A stretch of DNA of 64,000 nt from Fragilariopsis cylindrus CCMP1102 (lineage: Eukaryota > Bacillariophyta > Bacillariophyceae > Bacillariales > Bacillariaceae), in contig FMBT01000291.1 in the NCBI GenBank assembly GCA_900095095.1, positions 186,001 through 250,000 of the forward strand. The letters are read 5' to 3'. Position numbers and translations under genes: made by a program. The notes beneath the pieces were generated by a model. It was not told the DNA's origin. It was given only the letters and a program-made list of their open reading frames with translations, and made no database searches. Within the stretch, counting starts at the first letter, position 1; every line of letters begins with the position of its first letter. This document shows, one piece after another, positions 49,079 through 60,232 of this stretch.

Positions 49079-49834
49079 TCATTTGTTCTCCTGACAATAA
49101 GAACAAGAGAAACTAGTACTTTCAGAAGAGCTCGTACTAGTATCCATAGACGGTGATCGTTGTGGTTCGTCCTTCGTTGTCTTCGCATTGATATTGATAT
49201 TGTTGTTGTTATTCCTATTCTTCCTCCATTTACGGAAGTGTTCCAATCCAATTTCTATTGGTTCAAATATCATTATTCGTCTTGTATGCTTTCGTTGATT
49301 ACGATCAATTTTGATCATTTTTCGTTGTATATTAATTTCTTCCTTCGTGTATCCTAATTTATGTATTAATATAAATTCTCTTTCAAATGGTTGTAATATT
49401 AATTGCCATTGTTTCAACTTATTACCGTTGCTTTGATGCCTACTTCTTCTCTTTGATGACGATGAATTCGTCGTGTCATTATGATCATTGTGATGTCTTT
49501 CTTCATATTCATCAAGATTATACGATTCATGTTCTGTATCGTATTCCCAATCTAATGAAATTGGTGCACCAAGAGCACCAAACTGTCCACCACCAGGATT
49601 GTCTCCTATACATAAGGAATGTGTTCGTACTTCAATCGTTGTAAATTGAACATGAGGACGATTCTTATCTTTTTGATCACCTTTGTGATGATCACCATTA
49701 TGATCGACGTTAGAATTCAATTTCTTCATCGAAGATTTTCGTTGTAGTTGTAGTACTTGATGATGTACACATTGATGTAGATTACTGCTACCCATTGTAT
49801 TGTTACGAAGTACTTGTGCAGTATGTATATTCAA
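49079..49834 (-). CDS. Diatom-type unknown protein, member A of a divergent paralogue pair
   Basis: This intact 251-aa frame belongs to no family of known function. The central block is VQFTTIEVRTHSLCIGDNP...GAPISLDWEYDTEH, followed by a His/Asn/Ser-rich insert, then a helical basic part FEREFILIHKLGYTKEEINIQ and a Lys/Arg-rich C-terminus. Its neighbour at 50889-51644 has the same block and the same trailing helix (LLKGLGYSRGEINEQ). Another Met (MGSSNLHQ) inside the first 15 codons could be the true start. Small proteins with this IEVR...GDNP...W pattern are, in my recollection, numerous in diatoms; the role is unknown. Confidence 0.72.
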   Translation of the reverse strand: MNIHTAQVLRNNTMGSSNLHQCVHHQVLQLQRKSSMKKLNSNVDHNGDHHKGDQKDKNRPHVQFTTIEVRTHSLCIGDNPGGGQFGALGAPISLDWEYDTEHESYNLDEYEERHHNDHNDTTNSSSSKRRSRHQSNGNKLKQWQLILQPFEREFILIHKLGYTKEEINIQRKMIKIDRNQRKHTRRIMIFEPIEIGLEHFRKWRKNRNNNNNININAKTTKDEPQRSPSMDTSTSSSESTSFSCSYCQENK

Positions 49835-50888
49835 TTATTATCGTTGTTGTTTCTCTCTCTCTCTCTCGCCTTTGTTCGTCCAGTAGCGATAATTACCTAC
49901 AGTACGCAAATAAAATATTATGATATATGTGTTGAATGATGTCAAGAAGCAATAGATTGAAAATGCAACGATCGTTGAAAGGCAGTATTGTGGTACAGTA
50001 TCTGAGTAGTATCATCATCGAAATGCTGTAACAATTCAGGCATCTAATAATACAACGATAGATGTTCTTTGAATTGATACATTCTTCTCTTTCTCTCTTC
50101 TGCTTTTACTTTCATACTTTTGCTGTACAAGTAACACATATAATATTATTTATTCATCTGGTTACCAGGTTCGGAAGTTAAGACGTGTCCAGTTAAAATA
50201 CCGGTACCTTCCGTTCGATTTCAACGAAGATATGGCGAAATATACAAACTACGATCATAATTTCAAGCATTTGGGCACTATTTAGCGAAGAACTATCGGA
50301 ATCAAGAATCGTTTTCTGATGGACACACAGAAGTACAGTTTTGTTTCGAGAGGTCTCAAATATTGTTAAACACACATCAACGAAAGAACTCGAACAAAGA
50401 AAACCATCGTAATTTGTCTGATGAATGGACACATAGACGTACAGTTTGTTTTTTAGAGGTCGCGAACTCTTTTTGCTTGATTAACAGTTTGAGTAGGACC
50501 TAAAACACAAACTACTACTGTGTATCATAAGTATAAAAACGCTATCGTACGTATTTTTTGTTTTGAGACAAGAAAGAACATCCGAAGTGCCGAATATGAA
50601 TTCCAAAAGTAGGCTATGTTTATTACTGACTGCCAAGCGCCAGTAATATCTATGCCATCGATGAAAGAACTTATAATTACCGTATTCGCGTGTTGCATGC
50701 GTGATGTTGATAAATGTTGCAAACTTCGAAGAAAAAAAAACACAAACCTTGTCTTGTACTCACTCACTTGATCACTATTATTTCACTACCTACATTATTC
50801 TTCATTTGAACTACTGTATCGATAGCCTGCTACTTTATGGTCATAACTCCAACAACAATTATTCAATAGATATTATATTTTCTATACG
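49835..50888. other. Intergenic region between head-to-head paralogues, with an internal direct repeat
   Basis: About 1 kb of shared upstream DNA. A (CT)n tract lies at about 49852-49867. Two imperfect direct copies of a segment reading like GATGGACACA-AGACGTACAGTTT...GAGGTC are at about 50317-50355 and 50419-50462. No gene is supported. Confidence 0.55.
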
Positions 50889-51644
50889 ATGGATTCCATC
50901 CAATGTATCGAAAGTAGTTCTGTTATAATGAGTACAAATAATAGTAGCAACAACAACACAACCGAGAAGCATGTTGTTGTTGTTAACATTAATGAAGTTT
51001 CTCGCCAGCAGTTTCTCCAGAAGAAAAAGAAGTCTTCACTGAAGAGTACACGTACGAGAAACAACAGTAACATTAGTACGAGTGATGAAATGAAGAAAAG
51101 CATTGGCAGCAACGATATAAGTGTAGATGACGTAGTCGAGAGTAATAATAATGATAATAGTAATAAGTCTGTTCGATTTTCTATCGTTGAGGTTAGAGAT
51201 TATAGTTTATGTTTAGGTGATAATCCTTCAGTATCAAGAGGTGTACCGATATCATTAGATTGGGATTACGATACAGAACATTCACATGAATTTGAAGTAT
51301 ATGAATCTTGTCGAATTGTTGACCGTCGTAATAATAATGAAATGATACGTTCATCATTACAACGAATACAATTATTAAAAGGATTAGGTTATTCAAGGGG
51401 GGAAATCAATGAACAAGCCAAATCCGTACATCGTATCAAAGAGCAACGATTAATATCAAGAAGAAGAGCTGAACGCACCGAACGCATGAAACGTTTCTTC
51501 AATCGTGTAGTACATTGTTTTCCCTCGAACAAGAAGAAGATACATCATCGACTTGCTTCTGGTGATGATGAAGATGATACATTAACATCTTCGACATCAA
51601 GTACAAAATCTGGGATGATAATAGCAACAGAGATTGATCTATAA
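50889..51644 (+). CDS. Diatom-type unknown protein, member B of a divergent paralogue pair
   Basis: This intact 251-aa frame has an Asn/Ser-rich N-terminus with QKKKKSSLKST (member A has QLQRKSSMKKLN at the same place). The shared block follows: VRFSIVEVRDYSLCLGDNP...GVPISLDWDYDTEH. Next come a helical stretch (LLKGLGYSRGEINEQAKSVH), an Arg-rich segment and a Ser/Thr tail. There is no membrane segment. Homology to member A is clear over about 130 residues; the N-terminal and insert regions have diverged. The start could also be MSTNNSS thirteen codons on. Confidence 0.75.
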   Translation: MDSIQCIESSSVIMSTNNSSNNNTTEKHVVVVNINEVSRQQFLQKKKKSSLKSTRTRNNSNISTSDEMKKSIGSNDISVDDVVESNNNDNSNKSVRFSIVEVRDYSLCLGDNPSVSRGVPISLDWDYDTEHSHEFEVYESCRIVDRRNNNEMIRSSLQRIQLLKGLGYSRGEINEQAKSVHRIKEQRLISRRRAERTERMKRFFNRVVHCFPSNKKKIHHRLASGDDEDDTLTSSTSSTKSGMIIATEIDL

Positions 51645-52654
51645 AAGCTATAGGCTACTAGTAAGCTACTTGTACATGTACTTGTACTTGTACCTGTACA
51701 ACTAATTTACAAGTAGCTCTGCTCAACAATCGATCCACAGCACGACATACATAATACATTCATCACTACTTTCGTATATATTTTGTTTTGTAAATAAAAC
51801 GAGAGAGAGAGAAGGAAGGACGAAAAGAAAACCTAACATGGGGACTTTAGGTTTTCAGCAGTATAGGGAATGAGAAGCTAAAACTTATATCGTATGTTCG
51901 TTGCTATCTTCCAAAATATCTCTTTTAACTATATATCAAAATAAACTAATTCAATCAGAATTACATTCCATATTCTTCTACATTCTATAGATCTCTTAGG
52001 ATCACATGATATATTCCGTAGCAGCAGCTATTGATAATGTATATACATATATATATATATATGTACATATATATATAATATTTGTAAAAAGATTCAGAGT
52101 ACTAAGTTATTGGAATACTGCAGTATCAAAAAAATACCAGTACAAGTAGGTCTTATTACAGTAGTTCGTTCTTTTTAATAATAATCACACAGTCTACTAT
52201 AGAAACAAGAGAGGCCCCCTCTCTTCATCGCACCGATTCGAGTCTCAGTAATGTTTATATTAACATTTTTCTAACAAGTATCAACGTATGGTATGAAGTA
52301 CACAATTAGTGTAAGTACTAGTCAGTATATTAGTAGGACAAGCAGTATATGATATATTGTAATTAATAGGAGATATCGATAAAAGAGATAATGATATGTG
52401 CATTGACGGATAGACTGTGCACGTAACTTTACAAATAATGTGGGAAGATAGATTGTTCATTTTTTTATATTTATGTTAATTCGAGCACAAGTATAACATG
52501 ACTATTTTTTGATAGATTCACTTCAATTCAATTCAATTCAATTCAATTCAATTCAATTCAATTCAATTCAGTTCAGTTCAGTTCAGTTCAGTTCAGTTCA
52601 ATTCAATTCAATTCGATTTGATGCTGATCTTCTTCTTCTTCTTCTTCTTTGTCA
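51645..52654. other. Intergenic region with AT and pentanucleotide repeats
   Basis: About 1 kb between converging genes. It holds an (AT)n-rich stretch (about 52040-52080) and the pentanucleotide array at 52522-52613. No gene is supported. Confidence 0.6.
52522..52613. repeat. (TTCAA)n/(TTCAG)n pentanucleotide repeat, right copy of an inverted pair
   Basis: The array has about nine TTCAA units, six TTCAG units and three TTCAA units. It is the reverse complement of the (GAATT)n array in the GPx intron. The G variant has spread within this array only. Confidence 0.95.
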
Positions 52655-54031
52655 TCATCTTTTTGTATTTCGTTTTCTTCCTTTTTTGTTATCAGATTTT
52701 GATTTTGATTTTGTGGTTGCTTTTTTATTGTTATTATTATTACTATTACCAAACTGATTTAGATTACGTTCTTCACCTCCTATGTACGTTGAACCTTCGT
52801 ATATATACGCACATTTTAATATTACTCTTCGACCATGTTTCAATGATGTTACACAATGCTCGGGTCCATCAGGACCAGCCTGTAACAACAATAATGAATT
52901 AGGATGTGTTTCTTGACTACTATATATTTCATTCTCATTCTTCTCATTCTTATTATCATTGATGTTATTCTCATTCTCGTTTTTATTTTTATTCTCATTC
53001 TTCTTCCACATTGTGACACAATCAGAATTATTCTCGACAGTAAAAATAACTTCAAATTGTGGTGGATCGTATAAACATTCATCCTTATGCCATGACATAG
53101 ATGCACCAATCTTTTCATATGAACGAACTTCAATCGGAATTTCTTGACATAATTGAATCTTCCTCGCTTTTATTGTTTTTTCCGTTGTTTTTGCCATTGT
53201 TATTGTTGTTGTTGTTTGTCCAGTAGTATCGCCATCATCAGCTCCTACAAATGCTAATGATTCTTCTGAGAAGCTTGTAGGTACTTCTGTTAATCGTTGG
53301 ACTAAAGAATAAATAGAACCACCTTCATTTAATATCCGTAGAGTATCACTACTTTCATTATTATTATTATTATTATTAGCAGTAGAAGTAGAAGACGACA
53401 ATGCTGCACCAAGTCGATTCTGTGAAATAGACGATCGTTCATTTGTTAGATGATGTTTCGTTATTATAGATGCTTCCTTTTGAATTAATTCCATCTCATA
53501 TTGACTACAAATAGATTGACGATAAACAATCCCACCATCTTTTTCTAACTTTGATTTTCTTTGTCTTGTTGTTGTTGTTGCTGTTTCTGGTGCTGTTGCT
53601 GTTGCTGTTGATGTTTCTGTTTCTGTTTCTGGTGCTGTGTCCACCATCGTTGAAAGAAGAAAAGAAGTATTACAGGAGGAATAAGAATTATTCCGTAGAT
53701 TTATGGGGCGCAGAGCCTTGCTTTGTAAATATAATAATCCATTGCATGATGATAGAAATCTAAATTGTTGTGACGGTAAGAATAGAACGAAGAGGATAAT
53801 GATGGAACATTCTCGTATAATTGAGGTCAACATGTCGTCAATGATGAAAGATCGTATTTTATGGAGATTTTTCTTCTTCTCATTTTCTTCTTCTACTGTA
53901 TCTACTGCATCTATTGTCGATCCCAATCGGTTTTCTTTTCTATTATCTGTTTTCGGTTTTGATTTTTGATTGACTGTGTATGATGATGTGCGAGCCAAGA
54001 ATATTGTCAATAATCGTTCTTTCTGCCTCAT
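52655..54031 (-). CDS. 2-oxoglutarate/Fe(II)-dependent oxygenase family protein
   Basis: The open frame is 458 aa; the more likely start is an internal Met at 53833 (MLTSIIRECSIIILFVLFLP), which gives a signal-anchor-like N-terminus. The catalytic part has the HxD pair in SMSWHKDECLYDPPQFEVIF and the distal His and 2OG-binding Arg in GPEHCVTSLKHGRRVILK, in the usual spacing for this superfamily. A Thr/Glu-rich segment, Asn runs and a long Lys/Asn/Glu insert between the metal-binding halves (about 52905-53025) are low complexity. The substrate is unknown. The C-terminus is Lys-rich, just before the pentanucleotide array. Confidence 0.78.
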   Translation of the reverse strand: MRQKERLLTIFLARTSSYTVNQKSKPKTDNRKENRLGSTIDAVDTVEEENEKKKNLHKIRSFIIDDMLTSIIRECSIIILFVLFLPSQQFRFLSSCNGLLYLQSKALRPINLRNNSYSSCNTSFLLSTMVDTAPETETETSTATATAPETATTTTRQRKSKLEKDGGIVYRQSICSQYEMELIQKEASIITKHHLTNERSSISQNRLGAALSSSTSTANNNNNNNESSDTLRILNEGGSIYSLVQRLTEVPTSFSEESLAFVGADDGDTTGQTTTTITMAKTTEKTIKARKIQLCQEIPIEVRSYEKIGASMSWHKDECLYDPPQFEVIFTVENNSDCVTMWKKNENKNKNENENNINDNKNEKNENEIYSSQETHPNSLLLLQAGPDGPEHCVTSLKHGRRVILKCAYIYEGSTYIGGEERNLNQFGNSNNNNNKKATTKSKSKSDNKKGRKRNTKR

Positions 54032-54546
54032 TTTCTCAATTCACATTTTTTATGATTGCTTCGAAATGGTACTAGTATCCGATGAGTCGAGTCCCACTAA
54101 AAGTCAGTCGTGAAAATTTTGATTTAAAAAAAACTTCATGAACTTCCATACTGTAATTGATCTGAGAGCATTCTAAATAGGACAGAACTGGGTGTACAGT
54201 AGCAATTGGATCAACAATAGGTGCAGAGCTCTAGGAACACCGCTTGGTTGGCTCGAGACTGAGAGCTGTTCTTGGGGCAAGTAAGGGTTAGAATGGAACT
54301 CAGCACAGGACTCAGTGAAAAACTGGGTCACAAGCTAGAATAGGTCAAGAACTAGTAACACTTGACAAGCAAATAGATGGGAGACAAGTAATGAATAAAT
54401 GACGGTGGATGGTAAATACATGACGCATGAATAACTAAGTAGTTAATCAGATTAAGAATCTATTGTAATATTCTAACTTAATACTTATCGAACCTTCGTA
54501 GCATGTTCCGTACTCGGTTCATGTTTCACCAAGACGAAAATGAAGA
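54032..54546. other. Intergenic region
   Basis: 515 bases between two - strand genes. No coding signal was recognised. Confidence 0.5.
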
Positions 54547-57500
54547 TCAATCAACCATAATCTTATCACCCATAGATTTGTCAATCATACCCTTGTAATA
54601 TCCATTTTCGATAGTCATCAGTTTTTCATGCGATCCTATTTCAATAATTCCACCTTCTTTGATCACAGCAATACAATCTGCGTTTCTCACCGTTCGGAGT
54701 CGATGTGCAACGATTATGGTAGTAATAGATTTACTGTGCTTCAAGAGGTTATCTATGCTGCCTTGCACCAAAGTTTCAGATCAGCATCAAGTGCTGAGGT
54801 GCTTCGTCTAGAAGGAGAAGAGAAGGATGTCGAATAATTGAACGAGCGATTGCTATTCTCTGTTTCTGTCCGCCTGATAATGCAATCCCACGTTCACCGA
54901 CCTCCGTCTCGTATCCATTAGGAAACGTACAGATGAAACCATGGGCATTGGCGCTTTTAGCGGCCTCTATTGCTTCTTCTTTTGTCGCGTTCGGCATTCC
55001 GTACATAATATTTGAAACTATTGTGCCAGTAAATAATATTGGATCCTGTGTAACAATACCGATACGCTGACGATGCTGTTTTAAGTCGAATGATTTTATA
55101 TCGGCCCCATTTATCATGATACGCCCAGAGGAAACATCATAAAACCTCTGCAGTAAGTTCACTATTGTGCTCTTGCCGCATCTGAAGAAAAGAAAACGGC
55201 GCAAAGTTAGCTGACGCAGGACTGAATAGTAGAGGCAAACACATAATAATATTAGATTATCAAACTTACCCGCTGGGGCCTACTAAAGCAAAAGTACTCC
55301 AGCATCTATCCTTAAATCGATTCCTTTCAAGATCGGTTGTTCTGGTCTCGACGGATAAGAAAACTTAACTTTTTCGAAAAGGATTGAGATAGGAGCATCA
55401 CTGATCGTGGTCGTATTTTCTAGTCGTGTCTGTACTTGATGGCTACCAGTACCTGGAGGAGGAGGCTTTCGATCTAAAATTTCAAATACTTTGTCGCCTG
55501 CACCAGAGCTCTTGATCAGCGAAGAATAGCTATTGAATAGATTCATCATTTCATTTTGCAACCCTCCTTGATATAGCATGAAAGCCAAAAGTATCTCACT
55601 TGTGAGGTTTCCCCTGCTGGATCATATAGGATCCAACCAGCAGCAGAGTGCCTTGGACGATTGTATTTATAAGAAATGTGGAAACCAACTACGGGTAAAA
55701 TCAGAAATATATTTAAGTGCGTACCAATAATTTGACAAACATTAATCAGCATCTTCTGAAAATCTTCCGAAATCTATATGGACAGTCACATAATATCACA
55801 AGAAATCTTACCATAAAGTAAACGCCTGAAATATATGTTGTCGAATATTAAGACGGTATTGCTCATCGATGCGTTCCTTATACTTGTTGTGTTCAAACTC
55901 TTCCGATGCAAATGCAACGACGGTACGAATGCAAGCCAGAGATTCTTGAGCTACGAGTTTGCATCTGCCAGGGCATCTTGAACCAATTTGGCATTTTCGT
56001 TAAGCCAGTTTCCATAGTACTTATTTATGATAGCAACCAACGGAACGATTGACACAGCGACACCTGAAAAGTAAATAAAAAAAGAAGAAGAAGAAAAACA
56101 ACGTTGTTATAATTTGGCTTTTTCATTTGTGTACTGTATACAACAGCTGTACGATAAGAATCGAAGAAACCACGTCAAAACGAAGACGACGTCCGTAGCG
56201 TTGCATGCCTCAAGTCAGGGAGATCAAATACTATGTACTGTACTGTACTATGCTGATCGAGTTCGTCGCATCGACGGACGATGAAAAATACCAGAGAAAA
56301 AAAAAAAAAAAATACAAAGCAAAAAAAAAAAATAAGAAACGCATAGAGTTACTATTACATAGTTTCGACGTACCGCCGAGCTTCGGACTTCTCAGTAACA
56401 TATATGTGGTGATACCCGTTATGCGCACAACGCTTTCAATGCTGAACCGGAAAAACCAGGTCTGACGAACGAATATACCACCGAGTATGAAATAAGGAAA
56501 AAACAAACCAGCAAAGGTACAATAGTAAGATAATATTACCAAGGCATCACATCGATTACGGTGAAAAAAATGAATGATAAGCATGATAAATCGTAGAAGA
56601 GTCCATTCATAACTTACCAGGTCACCAGCCATTTCACCACAATCTGAATTGAGTCGGGAGGACAGATCACCTGACGTTCGACTATCGAAGAAGCCTATAT
56701 CTTGTCTCAACATTGATAAAAAGGTGTCAATTCGGACGCCTCTCACAATTCTATGATTGGCATATTGAAACCCTGAATGTATTCGGTATTGAAAATGAAA
56801 AGAAGAAGAAGAAGAAGTAGAAGAAGAAGGAAAAAGGAAAAGAAGAAGAAAAAGTAAATATTATCGTTCATCATTCAAAAGAACAAATAACGTCATCACT
56901 TCATCTTCTGAAAACGACAGGAAACTTACAAAATATACACCAAAAATCTAATAGTGCATCGATTGTACCGAGTATGAATAGCCAAATTATTTCTCTCCGA
57001 GCACGATCATATTCTGCATGTGATAGCGCTCCCAGTGTTGTACTCACAAAATGAGGAATAGACAAAGAAAATGGTAGTCGGATCAAAAGCGTAATGCAAC
57101 CGATGTAGAGGTAAATTACCTCAGGTTTTGCTAATGCCAATAGACGTTGCGTCCCTCGGATACGAGAGGTTGGTTCGGGATTGTTTTCGCTTCCAACGGT
57201 ATCATCGCGGAGAAGACCAACTTCAAGTTCGTCGTCGCTATTTTCCTCTTCAACCAGTGAAAGTACACTATTTCTATCTGGAATATTTTGGTCTTCATGA
57301 TCTCTCGGTAGTAATGGCTCTACAAGATCGTTTGATTGATTTGATGATTCTTGGTCTTCACCTCTTATCCTCTCTCTTTCTATCGTATCATCTGATGGTT
57401 CTACGGCGGGGAAGAAACTCAGCATCATGCCAAAACAACCAAGTAAGAGTATCACAAAACCAATCAACAAAAGACCGAATGTATTTCGACGATAATTCCC

Positions 57501-57920
57501 AGCCACTTCGTTGCCTCGGTCATCAAATAGAGCAACGACGACCCACAACAATCCGGTTACGATTTGAATGGTTACTGAAGTCCGTACATTCCAAACGGCC
57601 AGACGGCTGTAATTATGACAATTTATAGAAGATACGCCTTCCAATAAAATCGGATACAATAGCAAGAAGCACGATATGCCTTGCCCCAAGAGTACGCATC
57701 CTACCATCATTGATAGTGTTATAACGCTTTCGTCGATGGGATTATCATTCTGTAATAAACGATCGAAATACTGACTTGAGGACGAATAATCCAATAGAAC
57801 CGACAGCACCCATAACGGGGAAAATAGAAATGCACCACCGACAAACAGCAATAGGATAGAATTCAAAAGTGAAATAATCCCAGAAACAAACTGCAATCTA
57901 GGAACAAACTCCGAGTTCAT
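54547..57920 (-). CDS. ABCB-type (TAP/ABCB9-10-like) half-transporter, several apparent one-base breaks
   Basis: Exon 1 (56930-57920) encodes about four N-terminal membrane helices (a TMD0-like extension), an acidic loop with [10 protein letters not shown], and the first core helices ([14 protein letters not shown]). Exons 56618-56772, 56374-56461 and 55812-56063 follow in phase and carry the rest of the transmembrane domain ([40 protein letters not shown]). The nucleotide-binding domain has Walker A split by an intron (GPSG|CGKST; 55270 and 55181), Q-loop, [14 protein letters not shown], Walker B LLLLDEA and the H-loop IIVAHRL. Breaks lie near 55955, 55612, 55296, 54799 and 54778, and each fits one base gained or lost. 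The exon structure around 55545-55780 I could not resolve. It probably exports peptides or other solutes across an internal membrane; the substrate is unknown. Confidence 0.82.
56795..56860. repeat. (AAG)n-rich tract in ABC transporter intron 1
   Basis: An imperfect GAA/AAG purine run near the 3' side of the first intron (- strand). Confidence 0.85.
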
Positions 57921-58288
57921 GCTTTCGGGTGGTTATGCTAAAGCGAACAGTTCTTTGTTTGGTGCTACAAGTACACGTTCAAATACCTTGTAGACAGTCA
58001 TGAAGTATAACGATTAATAAACAAACACAAACTTATTTTTTATTTTGTGTTCCGCGAATAAATAAAGATAATATAATAATTGATTAACAATGATAATCAA
58101 TCAATCACTTATGAGTCGAGTCCCACAAATGAATTGACGCGCAAAAAATGAAGCGAATGTTACCACTAGTTATAGCTAACTAGCTAGTACGGTACAATTT
58201 TAAATTTTAGAGCATGCTCTAAATTAACTAATTACTACTGACAGCAACTCAATGATGAGCTAGGTTTTAAAGATGGATGCTTCTGCCA
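57921..58288. other. Intergenic region
   Basis: 368 AT-rich bases between the ABC transporter start and the copine stop, both -. No gene is seen. Confidence 0.5.
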
Positions 58289-60232
58289 TCACATCTCGTC
58301 AGATTTAGAAGCATCCATCTCGTCAGATTTAAATATTCCAGATTCGAATCCAGATAAGTAGCTAGCTGTTGACGGTCTGCGACTAGCACGTCTAAATGTA
58401 CTATCATCTTTTTTCTTACTCCGAGACGATTTCCTACTCTTGCGACTTTGAGAAGAATGTCCACTGTTCCGGTTTAGTGGTGCTGATGTGGACGCCGCCA
58501 TTCGACCAAAATTGGGAGGTGGGACTGCAGGTAGTGGCTTTGCTCCATTCATAACATGATATTCCACAAACTGTTCTGGTATCTCCTTCAAAGCCTCAGC
58601 GATAACCTCGGTTGCATTTCCTCCGAATTGCTTAAAACTAACAAAAGTTACAACTTCCCTAGCTATTGGAATACCCCGTGAGTCGCGTAGCATCCCGTTT
58701 TTGTCACCACACAATTTTTTGACCGAACTGAAGTCATTGTTACCGACACCGATAATTAAGATTGAAAGCGGTGCATCTTCTGCTGCGGTACATATCAAGT
58801 CAACTGTCTCTTGTAATTCGGTAAAGTCTCCAGCCGTAAACACAACGAGTACCGTGTAGCATGGACGTTTTTTCGACAAACGAATAGTACGAAAGGTAGC
58901 CGCTTCGATCAATGCATTCAAGGATGCCTCGTCACCTAATGAAAAATCAGTATTTTCAACGACGTTATCATCATATGCCTTCAGTAGACTTTTTCCTTCG
59001 CACAGTCGCTCTTTCATTACATAGCAGTCACGATCCCTGTCATTTATTTTTGCTCCCAACCCCCACAGGGATGAATGCTGGCCTCTGGAAAAATTCTCTG
59101 TGATAGTTCCCAGCTTTTGAATTCCTGCTTGATAATCGTTCAACCAATGGTTCGCAGAAAAATGTAGATTCTCCTCCGTTCCCCATTCCCCATTAGCGAC
59201 GCTACAATCAATACCAATCATCAAATCGAGTGAGGTACCACCACTTAGATATTGTAGCATACTAGGAACAATTATTACAGAAGCGTTGAGAACTTTCAAC
59301 AGCCCAACCTGTTTTAATTTACTACCCCGGAACCACTTTTTCTTTTCCTTCATAACAATAAATACAGGTATGCCACCATCCTTCGATTTTTCAATAATTT
59401 CAGCCACCGTCGATTCGACAAAACCTAGAATAACATGTGTGCTTGAATGCTTTTCATAATCCCATATAGTAATCTTTAGTGGATTGGTCTGATCATCGTT
59501 ACATAGGAGCTGTAGAGGTAACCGAGCTTCATTCCAAACTGGATCGAGCGTATATTTAACTACTTCGCTTTTCCATACGATCTCCCAGCTTTGGTCGTCC
59601 TTGTTTAGTCGTTCTATCCGAAAGTATGGTCTGCACTTATCAAGTACCTTTGACGACCGATCAACTATATCAGTGATAATATTATGATCTTTTACAAGAT
59701 CTTGACAAGAGAAACGGAATTCTAAAACTTCACGATTCTCGATGACCTCTTCCCCAATCACGACTAGATATGCATTATCTTTACCCAAAAGTTTCGCTAA
59801 GCAATTTCCCTTCGCACCCATAAGCTGTCCTAGCGTAAAGACGCAACCCCCTAAGTAATCGTGTTCACCTAAATGGGTTGCATACCTCAAATCTTCATCG
59901 TAAACACGTAATACGAATGTCTGTTCTTCATGAAAAACAAACTCTGATCGAAATCGATGTTTGAATGTAGGATGAGCACACGAACGAGAAACCTCGGTTC
60001 GTCCCATTTCTTCTTCTTGTCTTCCTGGTAACTTAATTGGGATTCCGTTAGCACCCAAAGCCTCGTATCCGTCAGGGACTTTCCATAAGACACAAAACGC
60101 ATCCGCTTGACTTAGTAGGTCTTTTTTGGGAAGATTATGACATTTGATGACCAAATCCAATTTTATTACAGGAGCAGTGGTTCGGGATAACCACGCGAAT
60201 TTACCAAAGTCTTTTTTACCTTTATTCTTCAT
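58289..60232 (-). CDS. Copine (C2A-C2B-vWA)
   Basis: This intact single-exon frame of 647 aa has the classic copine order: C2A (about residues 20-180, VIKLDLVIKCHNLPKKDLLSQADAF), C2B (about 185-310, FRFSCQDLVKDHN...DPVWNEARLPL) and a copine vWA domain (from LMIGIDCSVANGEWGTEENLHF on). The vWA metal site reads D-C-S-V-A-N where many copines have DFTASN. The family binds membranes in a calcium-dependent way. A Ser/Arg/Lys-rich tail (RKSRKSSRSKKKDD) ends in a short tandem duplication (KSDEMDASKSDEM). C2A keeps some of its acidic loops (for example VYDED), so calcium binding is plausible. Confidence 0.93.
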   Translation of the reverse strand: MKNKGKKDFGKFAWLSRTTAPVIKLDLVIKCHNLPKKDLLSQADAFCVLWKVPDGYEALGANGIPIKLPGRQEEEMGRTEVSRSCAHPTFKHRFRSEFVFHEEQTFVLRVYDEDLRYATHLGEHDYLGGCVFTLGQLMGAKGNCLAKLLGKDNAYLVVIGEEVIENREVLEFRFSCQDLVKDHNIITDIVDRSSKVLDKCRPYFRIERLNKDDQSWEIVWKSEVVKYTLDPVWNEARLPLQLLCNDDQTNPLKITIWDYEKHSSTHVILGFVESTVAEIIEKSKDGGIPVFIVMKEKKKWFRGSKLKQVGLLKVLNASVIIVPSMLQYLSGGTSLDLMIGIDCSVANGEWGTEENLHFSANHWLNDYQAGIQKLGTITENFSRGQHSSLWGLGAKINDRDRDCYVMKERLCEGKSLLKAYDDNVVENTDFSLGDEASLNALIEAATFRTIRLSKKRPCYTVLVVFTAGDFTELQETVDLICTAAEDAPLSILIIGVGNNDFSSVKKLCGDKNGMLRDSRGIPIAREVVTFVSFKQFGGNATEVIAEALKEIPEQFVEYHVMNGAKPLPAVPPPNFGRMAASTSAPLNRNSGHSSQSRKSRKSSRSKKKDDSTFRRASRRPSTASYLSGFESGIFKSDEMDASKSDEM

